NCBI GenBank assembly: GCA_009908535.1
Contig: JAAAOD010000216.1
Location: forward strand, 1 to 30,822
DNA: 30,822 nt
Direction: 5' to 3'
Source: Verrucomicrobiota bacterium
GTDB taxonomy: Bacteria > Verrucomicrobiota > Verrucomicrobiia > Opitutales > Oceanipulchritudinaceae
In this document: in pieces, positions 23,124 through 30,822 of the stretch
How the letters are laid out: the number at the start of each line of letters is the position of its first letter
Numbering within the stretch: position 1 is the stretch's first letter
The notes under the pieces: model-generated
Database searches by the model: none
The model's input: only the letters and a program-made list of their open reading frames with translations
Told to the model about the DNA's origin: nothing
Program-made: the position numbers and the translations under genes

Positions 23124-23804
23124 TCAAACCCTTCCCGCCATGGAGTTTCCGGAAGACAGGCCCTGAAGAAAATTGCGGTACAGGCGCAGTCCGCAGGCCT
23201 GGGATTTCTCCGGATGGAACTGCGTGGCGACAAGATTCCCCCGCCGGATGGCGCTGCAGAAATCGAGGCGCCCGTAGTCGGTCCGCCCCCAGACAAGCTC
23301 CGGCTCGTCCGGTGCCACATAATAGCTGTGGACAAAGTAAAACTGCTCCTCCGCGCGAGAGAGACCGGAAAGAAGCGGCGGTTCAGGATCACCAGCGAAC
23401 CGGACCCGGTTCCACCCCATGTGGGGAACCTTCAGCCGGTCCGTTACCGGGAAGCGGAAACGCCGGACCGTGCCCGGGAAGATGTCCAGTCCGGGCGTGT
23501 CCCCTTCCTCGGAATGGGTAAAGAGGGCCTGCAACCCGAGGCAGATCCCGAAGAAGGGCCGGTCCGCCTCGATCCATTCGCGGATCCGGGAATCCCAGCC
23601 GGTTTCCTGCAGGAGCCGCATCGTGTCCATGATCGCCCCCTGCCCCGGGAAAACGAGGACATCGGGACGGCCGAGCTCATCGGGGTGCGCGATCAGGCGT
23701 ACCCGGCCTCCCGCATGGGCAAATGCGCGACAGACACTGCGCAGATTGCCCATTCCATAATCGATGACGACCACCTCGGGGCCGCTTTTCTGGCTTACCT
23801 CCAT
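23124..23804 (-). CDS. hisH: Imidazole glycerol phosphate synthase, glutamine amidotransferase subunit
   Basis: The protein has 226 residues. The class I amidotransferase triad is visible: Cys88 in FFGICLGLQALF, and His197 and Glu199 in ATQFHPEKSQ. The N-terminus VVVIDYGMGNLRSV and the HMGWN motif are typical of HisH. With HisF it channels ammonia to make imidazole glycerol phosphate and AICAR. hisF is not in the window. The ATG at 23804 has GGGGA close upstream; codons further up are Gly/Pro-rich and do not match the family. It follows a small membrane protein gene in the hisD-C-B direction and precedes the citrate synthase gene. Confidence 0.93.
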   Translation of the reverse strand: MEVSQKSGPEVVVIDYGMGNLRSVCRAFAHAGGRVRLIAHPDELGRPDVLVFPGQGAIMDTMRLLQETGWDSRIREWIEADRPFFGICLGLQALFTHSEEGDTPGLDIFPGTVRRFRFPVTDRLKVPHMGWNRVRFAGDPEPPLLSGLSRAEEQFYFVHSYYVAPDEPELVWGRTDYGRLDFCSAIRRGNLVATQFHPEKSQACGLRLYRNFLQGLSSGNSMAGRV

Positions 23805-23850
23805 ATTCCCCAAGGTGGGGGCCGATGCCCTTCCCGGCAATCCCAAGCTG

Positions 23851-24081
23851 TTATTCGTTCAGTTCGGCGTCCCAGCGCGGTTCACCGGGATAAAGGCGGC
23901 AATGGTGCCAGTAACCGAAGAGGAAAAAGAGCGGGCCGACCGCGAAAAAGCTGAAGAGGAGCAACCAACCGCCAAGGAGGTACAGGGTCTCATCTTCCAG
24001 TCCCGCGAGCAGCATGTAGAGGACGCTCAGGACTAGAAAGGCGGCGACGGCCAGACAGGAGTAGACAAATCCGCGTAGCAT
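23851..24081 (-). CDS. Small two-helix membrane protein between hisB and hisH
   Basis: The protein has 76 residues with two clear hydrophobic segments (about 4-27 and 33-58), and ends with HHCRLYPGEPRWDAELNE. I recognise no family. It fits exactly between hisB (57 bases upstream) and hisH (46 bases downstream) on the same strand. No convincing ribosome site is seen. Its two clean helices in a GC-rich genome make it more likely real than not, but a histidine-related role is not implied. Confidence 0.55.
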   Translation of the reverse strand: MLRGFVYSCLAVAAFLVLSVLYMLLAGLEDETLYLLGGWLLLFSFFAVGPLFFLFGYWHHCRLYPGEPRWDAELNE

Positions 24082-24138
24082 GGCGCCAGCATGAGCCGGC
24101 CCGCACGCGGCGGCAAGCTCAAGGAATCGAGCCGGTGC

Positions 24139-24735
24139 TCAATCCAGCTGTCCCTTGGTGGAGGGAATCTGCCCCACCCGACGAGGATCGGCGGCGACTG
24201 CCTCGGCAAAGGCCCTTCCGAAGGCCTTGAAGACCGCCTCGGCAACGTGGTGCGGCTCATCGCCGTAAAGGAGCTGCACATGCACATTGGCACCGGCGGC
24301 GTTGGCGAAGGCCTGGAAGAATTCCCGGAACAGGTGGATGTTGAAATCGCGCACGTAGGCCGGAACGGCCTTCACCTCGTAGTGAAGGAAACTCCGGTTC
24401 CCGAAATCGAGGACGCAGCGGCAGAGGCACTCGTCCATAGGCAGGAGGAAGAACCCGTAGCGGCGGATCCCGGCCTTGTTCCCGAGCGCTTCCCGAACAG
24501 CTTCACCAAGGACGATTCCCGTATCCTCGACAAGGTGGTGGTAATCCACCTCGAGGTCGCCCCGCGCCTGCAGTTGCAGCCCAAGGCAGCCGTGATGGGC
24601 GAAAAGGTCGAGCATGTGATCAAAGAAGGCAATGCCTGTCCCGATGGCGATACCGCCCCCGTCGAGGGAAAGCTCGAGGGAAATTTCCGTCTCCGCGGTC
24701 TTGCGGTCCTTTTTCGCTACACGCGTTGGTTCCAT
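24139..24735 (-). CDS. hisB: Imidazoleglycerol-phosphate dehydratase (monofunctional)
   Basis: The protein has 198 residues, the size of the dehydratase domain alone. Metal-binding motifs are present: FFDHMLDLFAHHG, DYHHLVEDTGIVLGEA, LPMDE and GDEPHHVAEAVFKAFGRA, with the conserved C-terminal IPSTKG. It converts imidazole glycerol phosphate to imidazole acetol phosphate in histidine synthesis. The histidinol-phosphatase half of the E. coli-type fused HisB is absent, so a separate phosphatase is needed (see the HisN-like gene at 389-1186). The ATG at 24735 has an excellent AAGGAGG 7 bases upstream, which fixes the start. The gene overlaps the end of hisC by 19 bases. Confidence 0.95.
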   Translation of the reverse strand: MEPTRVAKKDRKTAETEISLELSLDGGGIAIGTGIAFFDHMLDLFAHHGCLGLQLQARGDLEVDYHHLVEDTGIVLGEAVREALGNKAGIRRYGFFLLPMDECLCRCVLDFGNRSFLHYEVKAVPAYVRDFNIHLFREFFQAFANAAGANVHVQLLYGDEPHHVAEAVFKAFGRAFAEAVAADPRRVGQIPSTKGQLD

Positions 24736-25802
24736 TCGTCGGCCTCCTTGAGAAAGGTGTCCATTTCTTCCTGCGTGCCGACGGTGACGCGCAGGTAAGG
24801 GGCTGTCAACGGGTTGGCGCTGAATCGACGCACCAGCACCCTTCGCTCCCGTAACCAGCCCTCGAGCGAGGCGGCTGCTTCCGCCCCGGCGGGGAAGCCT
24901 TTCCTTGCCGGTGCCATGAGGAGGAAATTGCTCTCCGAGGGGAAAACCTTCCAGCCGAAGCCCGTGAGCGTTGCGCGGACGCGGTCGCGCCGGTTGCGGA
25001 TTTCCGTCACCTTATCCACGTACCAATCCCCCGCGGCGAGAGCGGCAAGGGCACCGGCCTGACTGAGACGGTTGACATTGTAGCTGTCGCGGATGCGGTC
25101 GAGAGTGGCGATGACAGGGGAGGAGGCGAGGGCGTAGCCGACCCGCAGTCCGGCGAGACCGTAGGCCTTGGAAAACGTCCGCGTGATAACGATGTTCGCC
25201 TCCGTTTCCAGCAGGGAAAGAGCGGAGCCGCTGGCGAATTCCACGTAGGCCTCATCAATCACGACAATCCCCTTGATCGAGCGGGCGATGCGCCGGAGGG
25301 CCTCATTGGCAAAGCGGATACCGGAAGGCGCATTCGGGGACGTCAGGAAAAGGAGATCCGCTCCGCTCGCAGAAACGGCCTCCTCCGGAAGCTCGAAAGC
25401 CGGGCCGAGGGGAAAGGAAACCATTTCCCCTCCGTCAATGCCTGTCAGAACTGGATACAGTGAATAACTGGGAAACGTCTCCGCGGTTCGCCGCCCGCGT
25501 CCGCCGAAAGCACGTACAAGAAGATTGAGAAGGTCGTCGGAGCCGTTTCCGATGATGACATTTCCCGTCTCGAGGCAGAACCGCTCCGCGAGGGCTTCGC
25601 GCAGGCGCCCGCTCAGCGGCTCCGGATACCGGTGCAGCCTGGCCGCCTCCCCGGCAATAGCCTCCCGCACTGTGGCGGGCGGCGCATACGGAAGCTCGTT
25701 TGTATTGAGTTTGATCCAATCCCCGCCCTGCGGCTGCTCCCCGGGAACATAAGGCTGCAGGGACGCGAGGTAGGGTTTTGCGTAGGATGCGATCTCCATC
25801 AT
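24717..25802 (-). CDS. hisC: Histidinol-phosphate aminotransferase
   Basis: The protein has 361 residues, a fold-type I PLP aminotransferase. The N-terminal LNTNELPYAPP, GNGSDDLLNLL, TSPNAPSG, VIDEAYVEFA, and the PLP lysine in TRTFSKAYGLAGLRVGYA (Lys212) are diagnostic of HisC. It transaminates imidazole acetol phosphate with glutamate. The start ATG (25800-25802) overlaps the hisD TGA (25799-25801), giving ATGA coupling; a second ATG directly follows at 25799. It is the second his gene of the cluster. Confidence 0.94.
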   Translation of the reverse strand: MMEIASYAKPYLASLQPYVPGEQPQGGDWIKLNTNELPYAPPATVREAIAGEAARLHRYPEPLSGRLREALAERFCLETGNVIIGNGSDDLLNLLVRAFGGRGRRTAETFPSYSLYPVLTGIDGGEMVSFPLGPAFELPEEAVSASGADLLFLTSPNAPSGIRFANEALRRIARSIKGIVVIDEAYVEFASGSALSLLETEANIVITRTFSKAYGLAGLRVGYALASSPVIATLDRIRDSYNVNRLSQAGALAALAAGDWYVDKVTEIRNRRDRVRATLTGFGWKVFPSESNFLLMAPARKGFPAGAEAAASLEGWLRERRVLVRRFSANPLTAPYLRVTVGTQEEMDTFLKEADEWNQRV

Positions 25803-27103
25803 GCACCCTCGGGGAAACGGACTTCCATGGAGAGGCCGTGGGCGTCGAGGTCCTCCAGCTCCGCAAAGGTGGCGACGACGTCCCGGGCCCGAGCCAGGGA
25901 GCGTTCATCGTATTCAACAATGCTGCTGCGGCGCATGAAGTCGGTGATTTTCAAACCGCTGAAAAAGCGTCCCGTCCGGCCCGTGGGGAGGGTGTGACTC
26001 GGCCCGGCGGTAAAGTCGCCGAGCACCGTGGCCGTCTCGTGGCCGCGCAGGATCGCTCCCGCCGTACGGATGCGGCGCGTAAGATCGTTGGCGGCCGCCT
26101 TGCCGACGTGCAACTCAAGGTGTTCCGGGGCGATAAAGTTTGCCACCTCCGCGGCCGCCTTCAGGTCGGGACAATGGATGGCAAGGGTACGGTCACGCCA
26201 GATCCGGTCCACCGCTTCCCGGTGGCGCAGGCCAGGGAGGATCCGCTTCACTTCCTTCCGCACGGAGGCGGGCTGTTCCTCGTCGTGATAAAGGAAATAC
26301 ACACGTTCGCGCCCGCTGCCGTGCTCGGCCTGCGCAAGGAGGTCGGCGGCCAGCCATCGCGGCCGCGCGGATTCATCGGCAATCAGCATCGCCTCGCTGG
26401 GACCGGGAAGAAGGTCCACCCCGACATGGCCGAAGACCTGCCGCTGGGCCTCTGCCACATAGGCATTTCCCGGACCCATGATTTTCTCGACGCGGGGGAT
26501 CGTCGATGTCCCGAAGGCCATTGCCGCCACCGCCTGCGCACCCCCGAGCCGGTACACCTCCTCCACCCCGCAGAGGGAAAGACCGGCCATCATCTGCCGG
26601 CTCAGGCGGCCGTCTTTCCCCGCTGGCGTAAAGACGGCTATGGAGGGCACGCCCGCCAGCCGGGCGAGGGTGGTCGTCATGACCGCTGTTGAGACGAGCG
26701 GGACATTGCCGGCCGGGATGTAGATCCCGACCCGCTGCACAGGATACCATCGTTCCCCGACGAGGGCGCCGTGGGGATTGCGGGCCGTCCAGTTCCGCGG
26801 AAGGCCCTGTTTATGAAATTCCCGCACCGCTTTGATGGCCTCGCGGAGGTGCCGCCGCTGCGCCGGGTGCAGCGCCTTGCGCGAAGCCGCCAACTCGTCC
26901 GCATCAATGCGAAGTTTACGCGCGGTCGTAGCAAACCCGTCAAACCGCTTTGTGTATTCGATAAGGGCGTCGTCGCCACGCTCGCGGACATCGGCGAGGA
27001 TCCCGGCCACGCGCCCGCGGATCACACCCTGGTCCGGGGGATCGGACGCGAAGCGTTCGAGGCGCTTCCAGAAGCCGCGCCTTTCAAATTGAAGCGATTT
27101 CAT
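25799..27103 (-). CDS. hisD: Histidinol dehydrogenase
   Basis: The protein has 434 residues, normal length. Motifs are VGIYIPAGNVPLVSTAVM, GPGNAYVAEAQRQVFG, DLLPGPSEAMLIAD, LLAQAEHG (zinc-site Gln258 and His261), NFIAPEHLEL (catalytic Glu327 and His328), and SHTLPTGRTGRFFSGL. It oxidises histidinol to histidine in two NAD-dependent steps. I chose the ATG at 27103 since the upstream extension to 27160 would be Arg/Gly-rich. It is the first his gene of the cluster, 43 bases after guaA, and overlaps hisC at its end. Confidence 0.95.
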   Translation of the reverse strand: MKSLQFERRGFWKRLERFASDPPDQGVIRGRVAGILADVRERGDDALIEYTKRFDGFATTARKLRIDADELAASRKALHPAQRRHLREAIKAVREFHKQGLPRNWTARNPHGALVGERWYPVQRVGIYIPAGNVPLVSTAVMTTTLARLAGVPSIAVFTPAGKDGRLSRQMMAGLSLCGVEEVYRLGGAQAVAAMAFGTSTIPRVEKIMGPGNAYVAEAQRQVFGHVGVDLLPGPSEAMLIADESARPRWLAADLLAQAEHGSGRERVYFLYHDEEQPASVRKEVKRILPGLRHREAVDRIWRDRTLAIHCPDLKAAAEVANFIAPEHLELHVGKAAANDLTRRIRTAGAILRGHETATVLGDFTAGPSHTLPTGRTGRFFSGLKITDFMRRSSIVEYDERSLARARDVVATFAELEDLDAHGLSMEVRFPEGA

Positions 27104-27146
27104 GTCGTTGCGGTCGCGATGTGGCGGTTGCGCGGCATACCCTCCC

Positions 27147-28685
27147 CTACTCCCACTCAATGGTGCTTGGCGGTTTGGAGGAAATATCGAGGACGACGCG
27201 GTTCACGCCCTCGACCTCATTAATGATGCGGCTGGAAACCTTCTGCAGGAAGGCATGGGGCAGATGGGCCCAGTCCGCGGTCATGGCGTCGATGCTTTCG
27301 ACGATGCGCAACGCGACCACGTAGTCGTAGGTACGCTCGTCGCCCATGACCCCGACGGTCTGAACGGGCAGAAATACGGCGAAACTCTGCCAGACCTTGT
27401 AATAGTAATCGGCGCCCTTCATCTCCTCGATGAGGATCGCATCGGCCTCCCGGACAATCTGGAGGTTGTGCGGGGTGAGCTCGCCGATAACCCGCACGGC
27501 GAGCCCCGGCCCCGGAAACGGTTGCCGCCACACCACACTGCGCGGCAATCCCAGTTCCTCCCCGAGCTTGCGCACCTCGTCCTTGAAGAGCTGGTTGAGC
27601 GGCTCGATGATCTGCAGCTTCATCCGCTCGGGCAAGCCCCCGACGTTGTGATGGCTCTTGATGAGGGCGGCCGGATTTCCGCCGATGGGCACCGACTCGA
27701 TGATGTCCGGATAAATCGTTCCCTGCGCGAGGAAGTCGACCTCGCCGATCTTCTCCACTTCGGCCTCAAAGACCTCGATGAAGGTGTTGCCGATCACCTT
27801 GCGCTTCTTTTCCGGATCCGTGATCCCCTTGAGACGATCGAGGAAAAGGTCCGCCTCACGCGCCACAACGAGATTCATGTGGAAGTTCTCCCCGAAAAGC
27901 TTCTCCACGGCCTCCACCTCGTTCTTTCGCAGGAGGCCGTTGTCGACAAAAACGCACGTGAGCTGGTCCCCGATGGCCCGGTGTAGCAACGCCGCCGCTA
28001 CGGAACTGTCGACCCCCCCGCTGAGGCCGAGGATGACCCGCCGTTCCCCCACCCTTTCCCGGATCCTTTGGACCGCCATGTCGATATAGCCGGCCATGGT
28101 CCAGTCTCCACGACAACGGCAGATCCGGAAAAGGAAATTGCGGAGAATGTCGGTCCCGTACTCGGTGTGAAAAACCTCGGGGTGGAACTGGAGGCCGTAG
28201 CAGCGGCCCTCCTCGTCCTCGATGGCGGCGAAATCCGAGTTTTCCGTCCTCGCGACGGCATGGAAATTCGCAGGCAGTTTGATCAGCTTGTCCCCGTGCG
28301 AATTCCAGACCCGGAGGCTCCGCGGGATTCCCGAAAACAACTCGCTCCGGCTTCCGACGGTGAGGGTGCCCCGCCCGTATTCCCGCTGCACACTTTTCCC
28401 GACCGTTCCCCCGAGAATGTGAGCCATCAACTGCAGGCCGTAGCAGATTCCCAGTACAGGGACCCCGAGATCGAAAATCCCCCTGTCCGGAACGGGAGCG
28501 TTTTCCGCGAAAACACTGCTGGGTCCGCCGGAGAGGATGATCCCCGTCACCCCGTCGGAGCGCAGTTCACCCGCACCGGTATCATAGCGATAAACCCGGG
28601 AGTAGACGTTGCACTCCCGCAGGCGCCGGGCAATGACCTGGGTGTACTGACTGCCAAAATCGAGGACTGCGATAATTTCCGACAT
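27147..28685 (-). CDS. guaA: GMP synthase (glutamine-hydrolysing)
   Basis: The protein has 512 residues, full length. The amidotransferase domain has GICYGLQLMAH (Cys81) and LQFHPEVFHT (His168, Glu170). The ATP-pyrophosphatase P-loop is GLSGGVDSSVAAAL (222-228 core), followed by TIYPDIIES and the C-terminal dimerisation domain ending SSKPPSTIEWE, the classic GuaA tail. It aminates XMP to GMP with ATP and glutamine. It lies between a zinc-ribbon membrane protein gene and hisD. The ATG at 28685 lacks a strong ribosome site, but MSEIIAVLDFGSQYTQ fits the family start. Confidence 0.97.
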   Translation of the reverse strand: MSEIIAVLDFGSQYTQVIARRLRECNVYSRVYRYDTGAGELRSDGVTGIILSGGPSSVFAENAPVPDRGIFDLGVPVLGICYGLQLMAHILGGTVGKSVQREYGRGTLTVGSRSELFSGIPRSLRVWNSHGDKLIKLPANFHAVARTENSDFAAIEDEEGRCYGLQFHPEVFHTEYGTDILRNFLFRICRCRGDWTMAGYIDMAVQRIRERVGERRVILGLSGGVDSSVAAALLHRAIGDQLTCVFVDNGLLRKNEVEAVEKLFGENFHMNLVVAREADLFLDRLKGITDPEKKRKVIGNTFIEVFEAEVEKIGEVDFLAQGTIYPDIIESVPIGGNPAALIKSHHNVGGLPERMKLQIIEPLNQLFKDEVRKLGEELGLPRSVVWRQPFPGPGLAVRVIGELTPHNLQIVREADAILIEEMKGADYYYKVWQSFAVFLPVQTVGVMGDERTYDYVVALRIVESIDAMTADWAHLPHAFLQKVSSRIINEVEGVNRVVLDISSKPPSTIEWE

Positions 28686-28724
28686 GGGGATTCCCGGGAT
28701 GGTACCGCTTTGCGAAGCGGCCGC

Positions 28725-28949
28725 CTAAAAATGAAGCGGGGGATTGCCGAATCCGCAAGCCGGACAGGGCATCTGCCGCTTTTCCTCATGGGTTGAATAG
28801 AGGGTGCCGCATTTCACGCAGTGGTGAATATGCCGGATCCGCTGCCGGTCGTAATAAATTTTGTCGCGGCGATCGTAATACAACCAGAGGCTGATAAAGA
28901 ACAGAAGCCCCGCCACAATGAAGGCAATCAATACTCCTTCAAAGGCCAC
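28725..28949 (-). CDS. Small membrane-anchored zinc-ribbon protein
   Basis: The protein has about 74 residues. An N-terminal membrane helix (about 6-24, LIAFIVAGLLFFISLWLYY) is followed by a basic stretch and a zinc-ribbon-like pair of Cys motifs (HHCVKCGTLYSTHEEKRQ, then CPACGFGNPP). This fits a short membrane-tethered treble-clef or rubredoxin-like knuckle, but no family is recognised. The likely start is GTG at 28949 and is uncertain. GAAGGAG lies just inside the frame, so a slightly later start is possible. It sits between rplQ (39 bases) and guaA (39 bases), probably co-transcribed with the ribosomal genes upstream. Confidence 0.7.
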   Translation of the reverse strand: MAFEGVLIAFIVAGLLFFISLWLYYDRRDKIYYDRQRIRHIHHCVKCGTLYSTHEEKRQMPCPACGFGNPPLHF

Positions 28950-28988
28950 GCGACGCTACAGGGGGACAGGGAAACGGGGTTTATCCGC

Positions 28989-29540
28989 TCAGGAAGACTT
29001 TTTTTCCTCCTCCGTCGGTTCCTCGGGGGACTCCGCGCCCGGAGCGGGGGGTTCCCCGGATCCCCCTCTGGCTTCTTCCGGCGTGGCGACCGGCGCTTCC
29101 TCCCCGGTTTCGGCGGCGGCGGCCTTGCGCGTCTTACGGCTCTTTTTCGGGTACCCCTCGTCGTCGGCGGCGATCAGCTGGATGACCGCCATCTCGGAGG
29201 CGTCCCCGAGACGGTTACCGAGCTTGTAGATCCTCGTGTACCCGCCGCAACGGGAGGCGAAATCCTCCGCACGCTCATTGAAGAGGAGAGCCACCGCTTC
29301 CTTGTCGCGAACGCGCGACAGGGCCTGCCGCCGGTAGTGCAGGGCGCGCTCCGGGGACGCGTTCCGCGCCTTCCTGGCCAGCGTGATCACTTTCTCGACG
29401 AAGGGCCGCAGCGCCTTTGCCTTCGGCAGCGTGGTCTGGATACGGCCGTGCCGCAGCAGGGCGGCGGCGAGGTTGGCCATGAGGGCTTCTCGGTGTTCCT
29501 TTTTCCGGCCGAGTTGAAAACGGTGTTTTAAGTGGCGCAT
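28989..29540 (-). CDS. rplQ: Ribosomal protein L17 (bL17) with C-terminal extension
   Basis: The protein has 183 residues; the usual bL17 is about 120. The core is standard: MRHLKHRFQLGRKKEHR, ALMANLAAALLRHGRIQTTL, KAKALRPFVEKVITLARK, CGGYTRIYKLGNRLGDASEMAVIQL. Residues from about 124 to 183 form an extra low-complexity tail, basic at first (PKKSRKTRK) and then Pro/Ala/Glu-rich and acidic. L17 binds 23S rRNA near the peptide exit tunnel. The start at 29540 matches the universal MRHLKHR N-terminus. It follows rpoA by 53 bases, the usual end of the alpha operon. Confidence 0.96.
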   Translation of the reverse strand: MRHLKHRFQLGRKKEHREALMANLAAALLRHGRIQTTLPKAKALRPFVEKVITLARKARNASPERALHYRRQALSRVRDKEAVALLFNERAEDFASRCGGYTRIYKLGNRLGDASEMAVIQLIAADDEGYPKKSRKTRKAAAAETGEEAPVATPEEARGGSGEPPAPGAESPEEPTEEEKKSS

Positions 29541-29593
29541 AGCTTTGAACGGGAAAGATGTTTCGCGGGCGGGCAATCAGCGGGGACGTTCCC

Positions 29594-30595
29594 TCAGTAA
29601 TCCGAACGGGACTCGAGAAGGCGCTCATCGATCTTCATGCCGAGGCTCAATCCAAGCTGTTCGAGCTTCGCCTTGATTTCATTGAGGGATTTTTTTCCGA
29701 AATTGCGGTACTTCAGCATCTCCTGCTCCGTCTTCATGGCGAGTTCGCCGACGGTGGTGATGTTCGCATTGTTGAGACAGTTCGCCGCCCGGACGGAAAG
29801 CTCGATCTCGTTGACGGACATGTTGAGGAGCTTACGAAGCTTGTTCTGTTCTTCGCTGACCTCGACCTGCTCGCTTTCGAATTCGACGCGGTCGTCGGAA
29901 ACGCGGTCGAAGACATCGAGATGATGCTTGAGAATGGCGGCAGCGTGCTTGAGGCACTCGTCCGGGGTGATGCGCCCGTCCGTCCAGATTTCGAGAATGA
30001 GACGGTCGTAGTCCGTCATTTGTCCCACGCGGGTGTTCTCGACGCCGTACTTGACCAGCTTGACGGGGCTGTAGAGGGAATCAATGGCGATCATGCCGAT
30101 GGGCTGCTCTTCCTCCTTGTTTTCCTCGCCGGCAACATATCCCCGGCCCATCCTGATTTCCAGCTCAGCCTGAAAGCGCTGTTCCCGGTCGAGGGTGCAG
30201 ATGATCTGCTCCGGATTGACGATCTCGACATTGGCATCGGGTTGAATGTCCGCGGCGGTGATCTCCCCCTGACGGGTCACGTCGATGAGGAGACGGACCG
30301 GTTCCTTCTTATGCGAAATGACAAGGATCTTCTTGAGGTTGAGAATAATGTCGGTGACATCCTCCACCACCCCTTCCATACTCTGGAACTCGTGCTGGAC
30401 GCCCTCGATCCGAACGGAGGAAATAGCGGCCCCCTCGATGGAACTGAGGAGGACCCGGCGGAGGCTGTTGCCGATCGTGTGTCCGTAGCCGCCCTCGAAA
30501 GGCTCGGCGATGAATTTGGCGTAGTTGCTCGAGGACACTACCTCGTCCTTCGTCAACTTGCTGGGAAGCTGGAACTTTCCTAAACGGATGGCCAT
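29594..30595 (-). CDS. rpoA: RNA polymerase alpha subunit
   Basis: The protein has 333 residues, complete. The alpha N-terminal dimerisation domain contains FEGGYGHTIGNSLRRVLLSS. The linker is followed by the alpha C-terminal domain (about 265-325: LSVRAANCLNNANITTVGEL, NFGKKSLNEIKAKLEQLGL) used for UP-element and activator contact. The ATG at 30595 has AAGGA 8 bases upstream. It lies between rpsD and rplQ as in the standard alpha operon. Confidence 0.97.
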   Translation of the reverse strand: MAIRLGKFQLPSKLTKDEVVSSSNYAKFIAEPFEGGYGHTIGNSLRRVLLSSIEGAAISSVRIEGVQHEFQSMEGVVEDVTDIILNLKKILVISHKKEPVRLLIDVTRQGEITAADIQPDANVEIVNPEQIICTLDREQRFQAELEIRMGRGYVAGEENKEEEQPIGMIAIDSLYSPVKLVKYGVENTRVGQMTDYDRLILEIWTDGRITPDECLKHAAAILKHHLDVFDRVSDDRVEFESEQVEVSEEQNKLRKLLNMSVNEIELSVRAANCLNNANITTVGELAMKTEQEMLKYRNFGKKSLNEIKAKLEQLGLSLGMKIDERLLESRSDY

Positions 30596-30678
30596 AATGT
30601 TCGTCCTTGTTTTGTGGATACGGGAATAATGCTTTGGACTGCCTTACGGGAAAAGGCCTTGGGAGGGGGGGGACCGGC

Positions 30679-30822
30679 TCAGCGAGAATAGAATTCCACG
30701 ATAAGCTGCACATTGATGCCGGTTTCGATGTCGTCGGCGGCCGGTTCCCGGTTCACCGTCGCGGTGAGGGCATCCTCGTTGCGTGTGATCCACAGCGGAA
30801 CATTGCGGATGCGGGTGTCCTC
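30679..30822 (-). CDS. rpsD: Ribosomal protein S4, C-terminal part (truncated by window edge)
   Basis: Forty-seven residues are visible, ending INVQLIVEFYSR, the universal S4 C-terminus, then TGA at 30679-30681. The upstream part (VPLWITRNEDALTATVNREP) fits the S4 region before the tail. S4 is an early-assembling 30S protein and in some bacteria a translational regulator of the alpha operon. It precedes rpoA by 83 bases. The rest lies beyond the window. Confidence 0.93.
   Translation of the reverse strand, partial: EDTRIRNVPLWITRNEDALTATVNREPAADDIETGINVQLIVEFYSR

Noticed and set aside
23099..23127. Promoter for citrate synthase inside the hisH 3' end (TTGACC on the minus strand)
   Set aside because: The -35 box is good, but the sequence at -10 spacing (TGTCTC) is a poor match, so I did not list it as a feature.
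22473..23954. 493-codon plus-strand ORF spanning citrate synthase and hisH
   Set aside because: It runs antisense across two confirmed genes and has no family match.
1..30822. CRISPR array, tRNA or rRNA genes, prophage or insertion sequence
   Set aside because: No spaced repeat array, no tRNA T-arm pattern with a matching cloverleaf, no rRNA-like segment and no transposase or integrase ORF was found on reading both strands.

Overview
The window is about 30.8 kb of GC-rich, gene-dense chromosome from a Gram-negative bacterium. Gram-negative character is supported by an exported beta-barrel-like protein ending in Phe, GspA/GspB-type secretion ATPase genes and several exported proline-rich proteins. 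My best guess for lineage is Verrucomicrobiota, Opitutae-like, based on the GspB N-terminus, the RskA-type ECF module and gene content. That is an inference and was not tested. All but the two edge genes appear complete. I found no tRNA, rRNA, CRISPR array, prophage or transposase gene.

Layout, left to right. (1) 1-1186: 3' end of glmM, then a HisN-like phosphatase. (2) 1335-5252: an MFS transporter and a small HDAC-family deacetylase on the minus strand, divergent from a long, divergent adenylosuccinate synthetase. (3) 5261-5377: a perfect 66-bp palindrome with a tandem 41-bp duplication, touching the stop codon of the next gene. (4) 5371-9467, minus: an FtsB-like protein, a UDP-sugar pyrophosphorylase, a phosphohexomutase and a small unknown protein, probably one operon. 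(5) 9575-11866, plus: gspA, gspB and an unknown single-pass membrane protein, overlapping one another. (6) 11876-16456: two ECF sigma modules back to back. The minus one is an outer-membrane protein, a sigma factor and an RskA-type anti-sigma factor. The plus one is a sigma factor, a putative anti-sigma factor and an exported proline-rich helical protein. (7) 16457-19270: an AT-richer intergenic region with three consecutive hairpins, then an exported FKBP-type prolyl isomerase, a terminator and promoter, and an acetyl-CoA hydrolase/CoA-transferase. (8) 19301-21908: a cytoplasmic histidine kinase, stand-alone coaB and a divergent membrane protein. (9) 21921-30822, all minus: rpsD (partial), rpoA, rplQ, a zinc-ribbon membrane protein, guaA, hisD, hisC, hisB, a small membrane protein, hisH and a citrate synthase.

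Functional themes are histidine biosynthesis (hisD-C-B-H, with hisN far away), purine metabolism (purA-like, guaA), amino-sugar and UDP-sugar supply (glmM, pgm, UDP-sugar pyrophosphorylase), envelope stress signalling (two ECF modules), and acetyl-CoA/TCA metabolism (CoA-transferase, citrate synthase).

The most surprising single observation is that the citrate synthase reading frame is intact but lacks about 45 residues. The lost block includes the family's GFGHRVYK...DPRA signature and its second catalytic histidine. This is either a genuine inactivating in-frame deletion or an assembly/cloning artefact. Other points worth a look are the palindromic repeat, the divergent PurA, the back-to-back ECF modules and the structured RNA candidate at about 16.6 kb.
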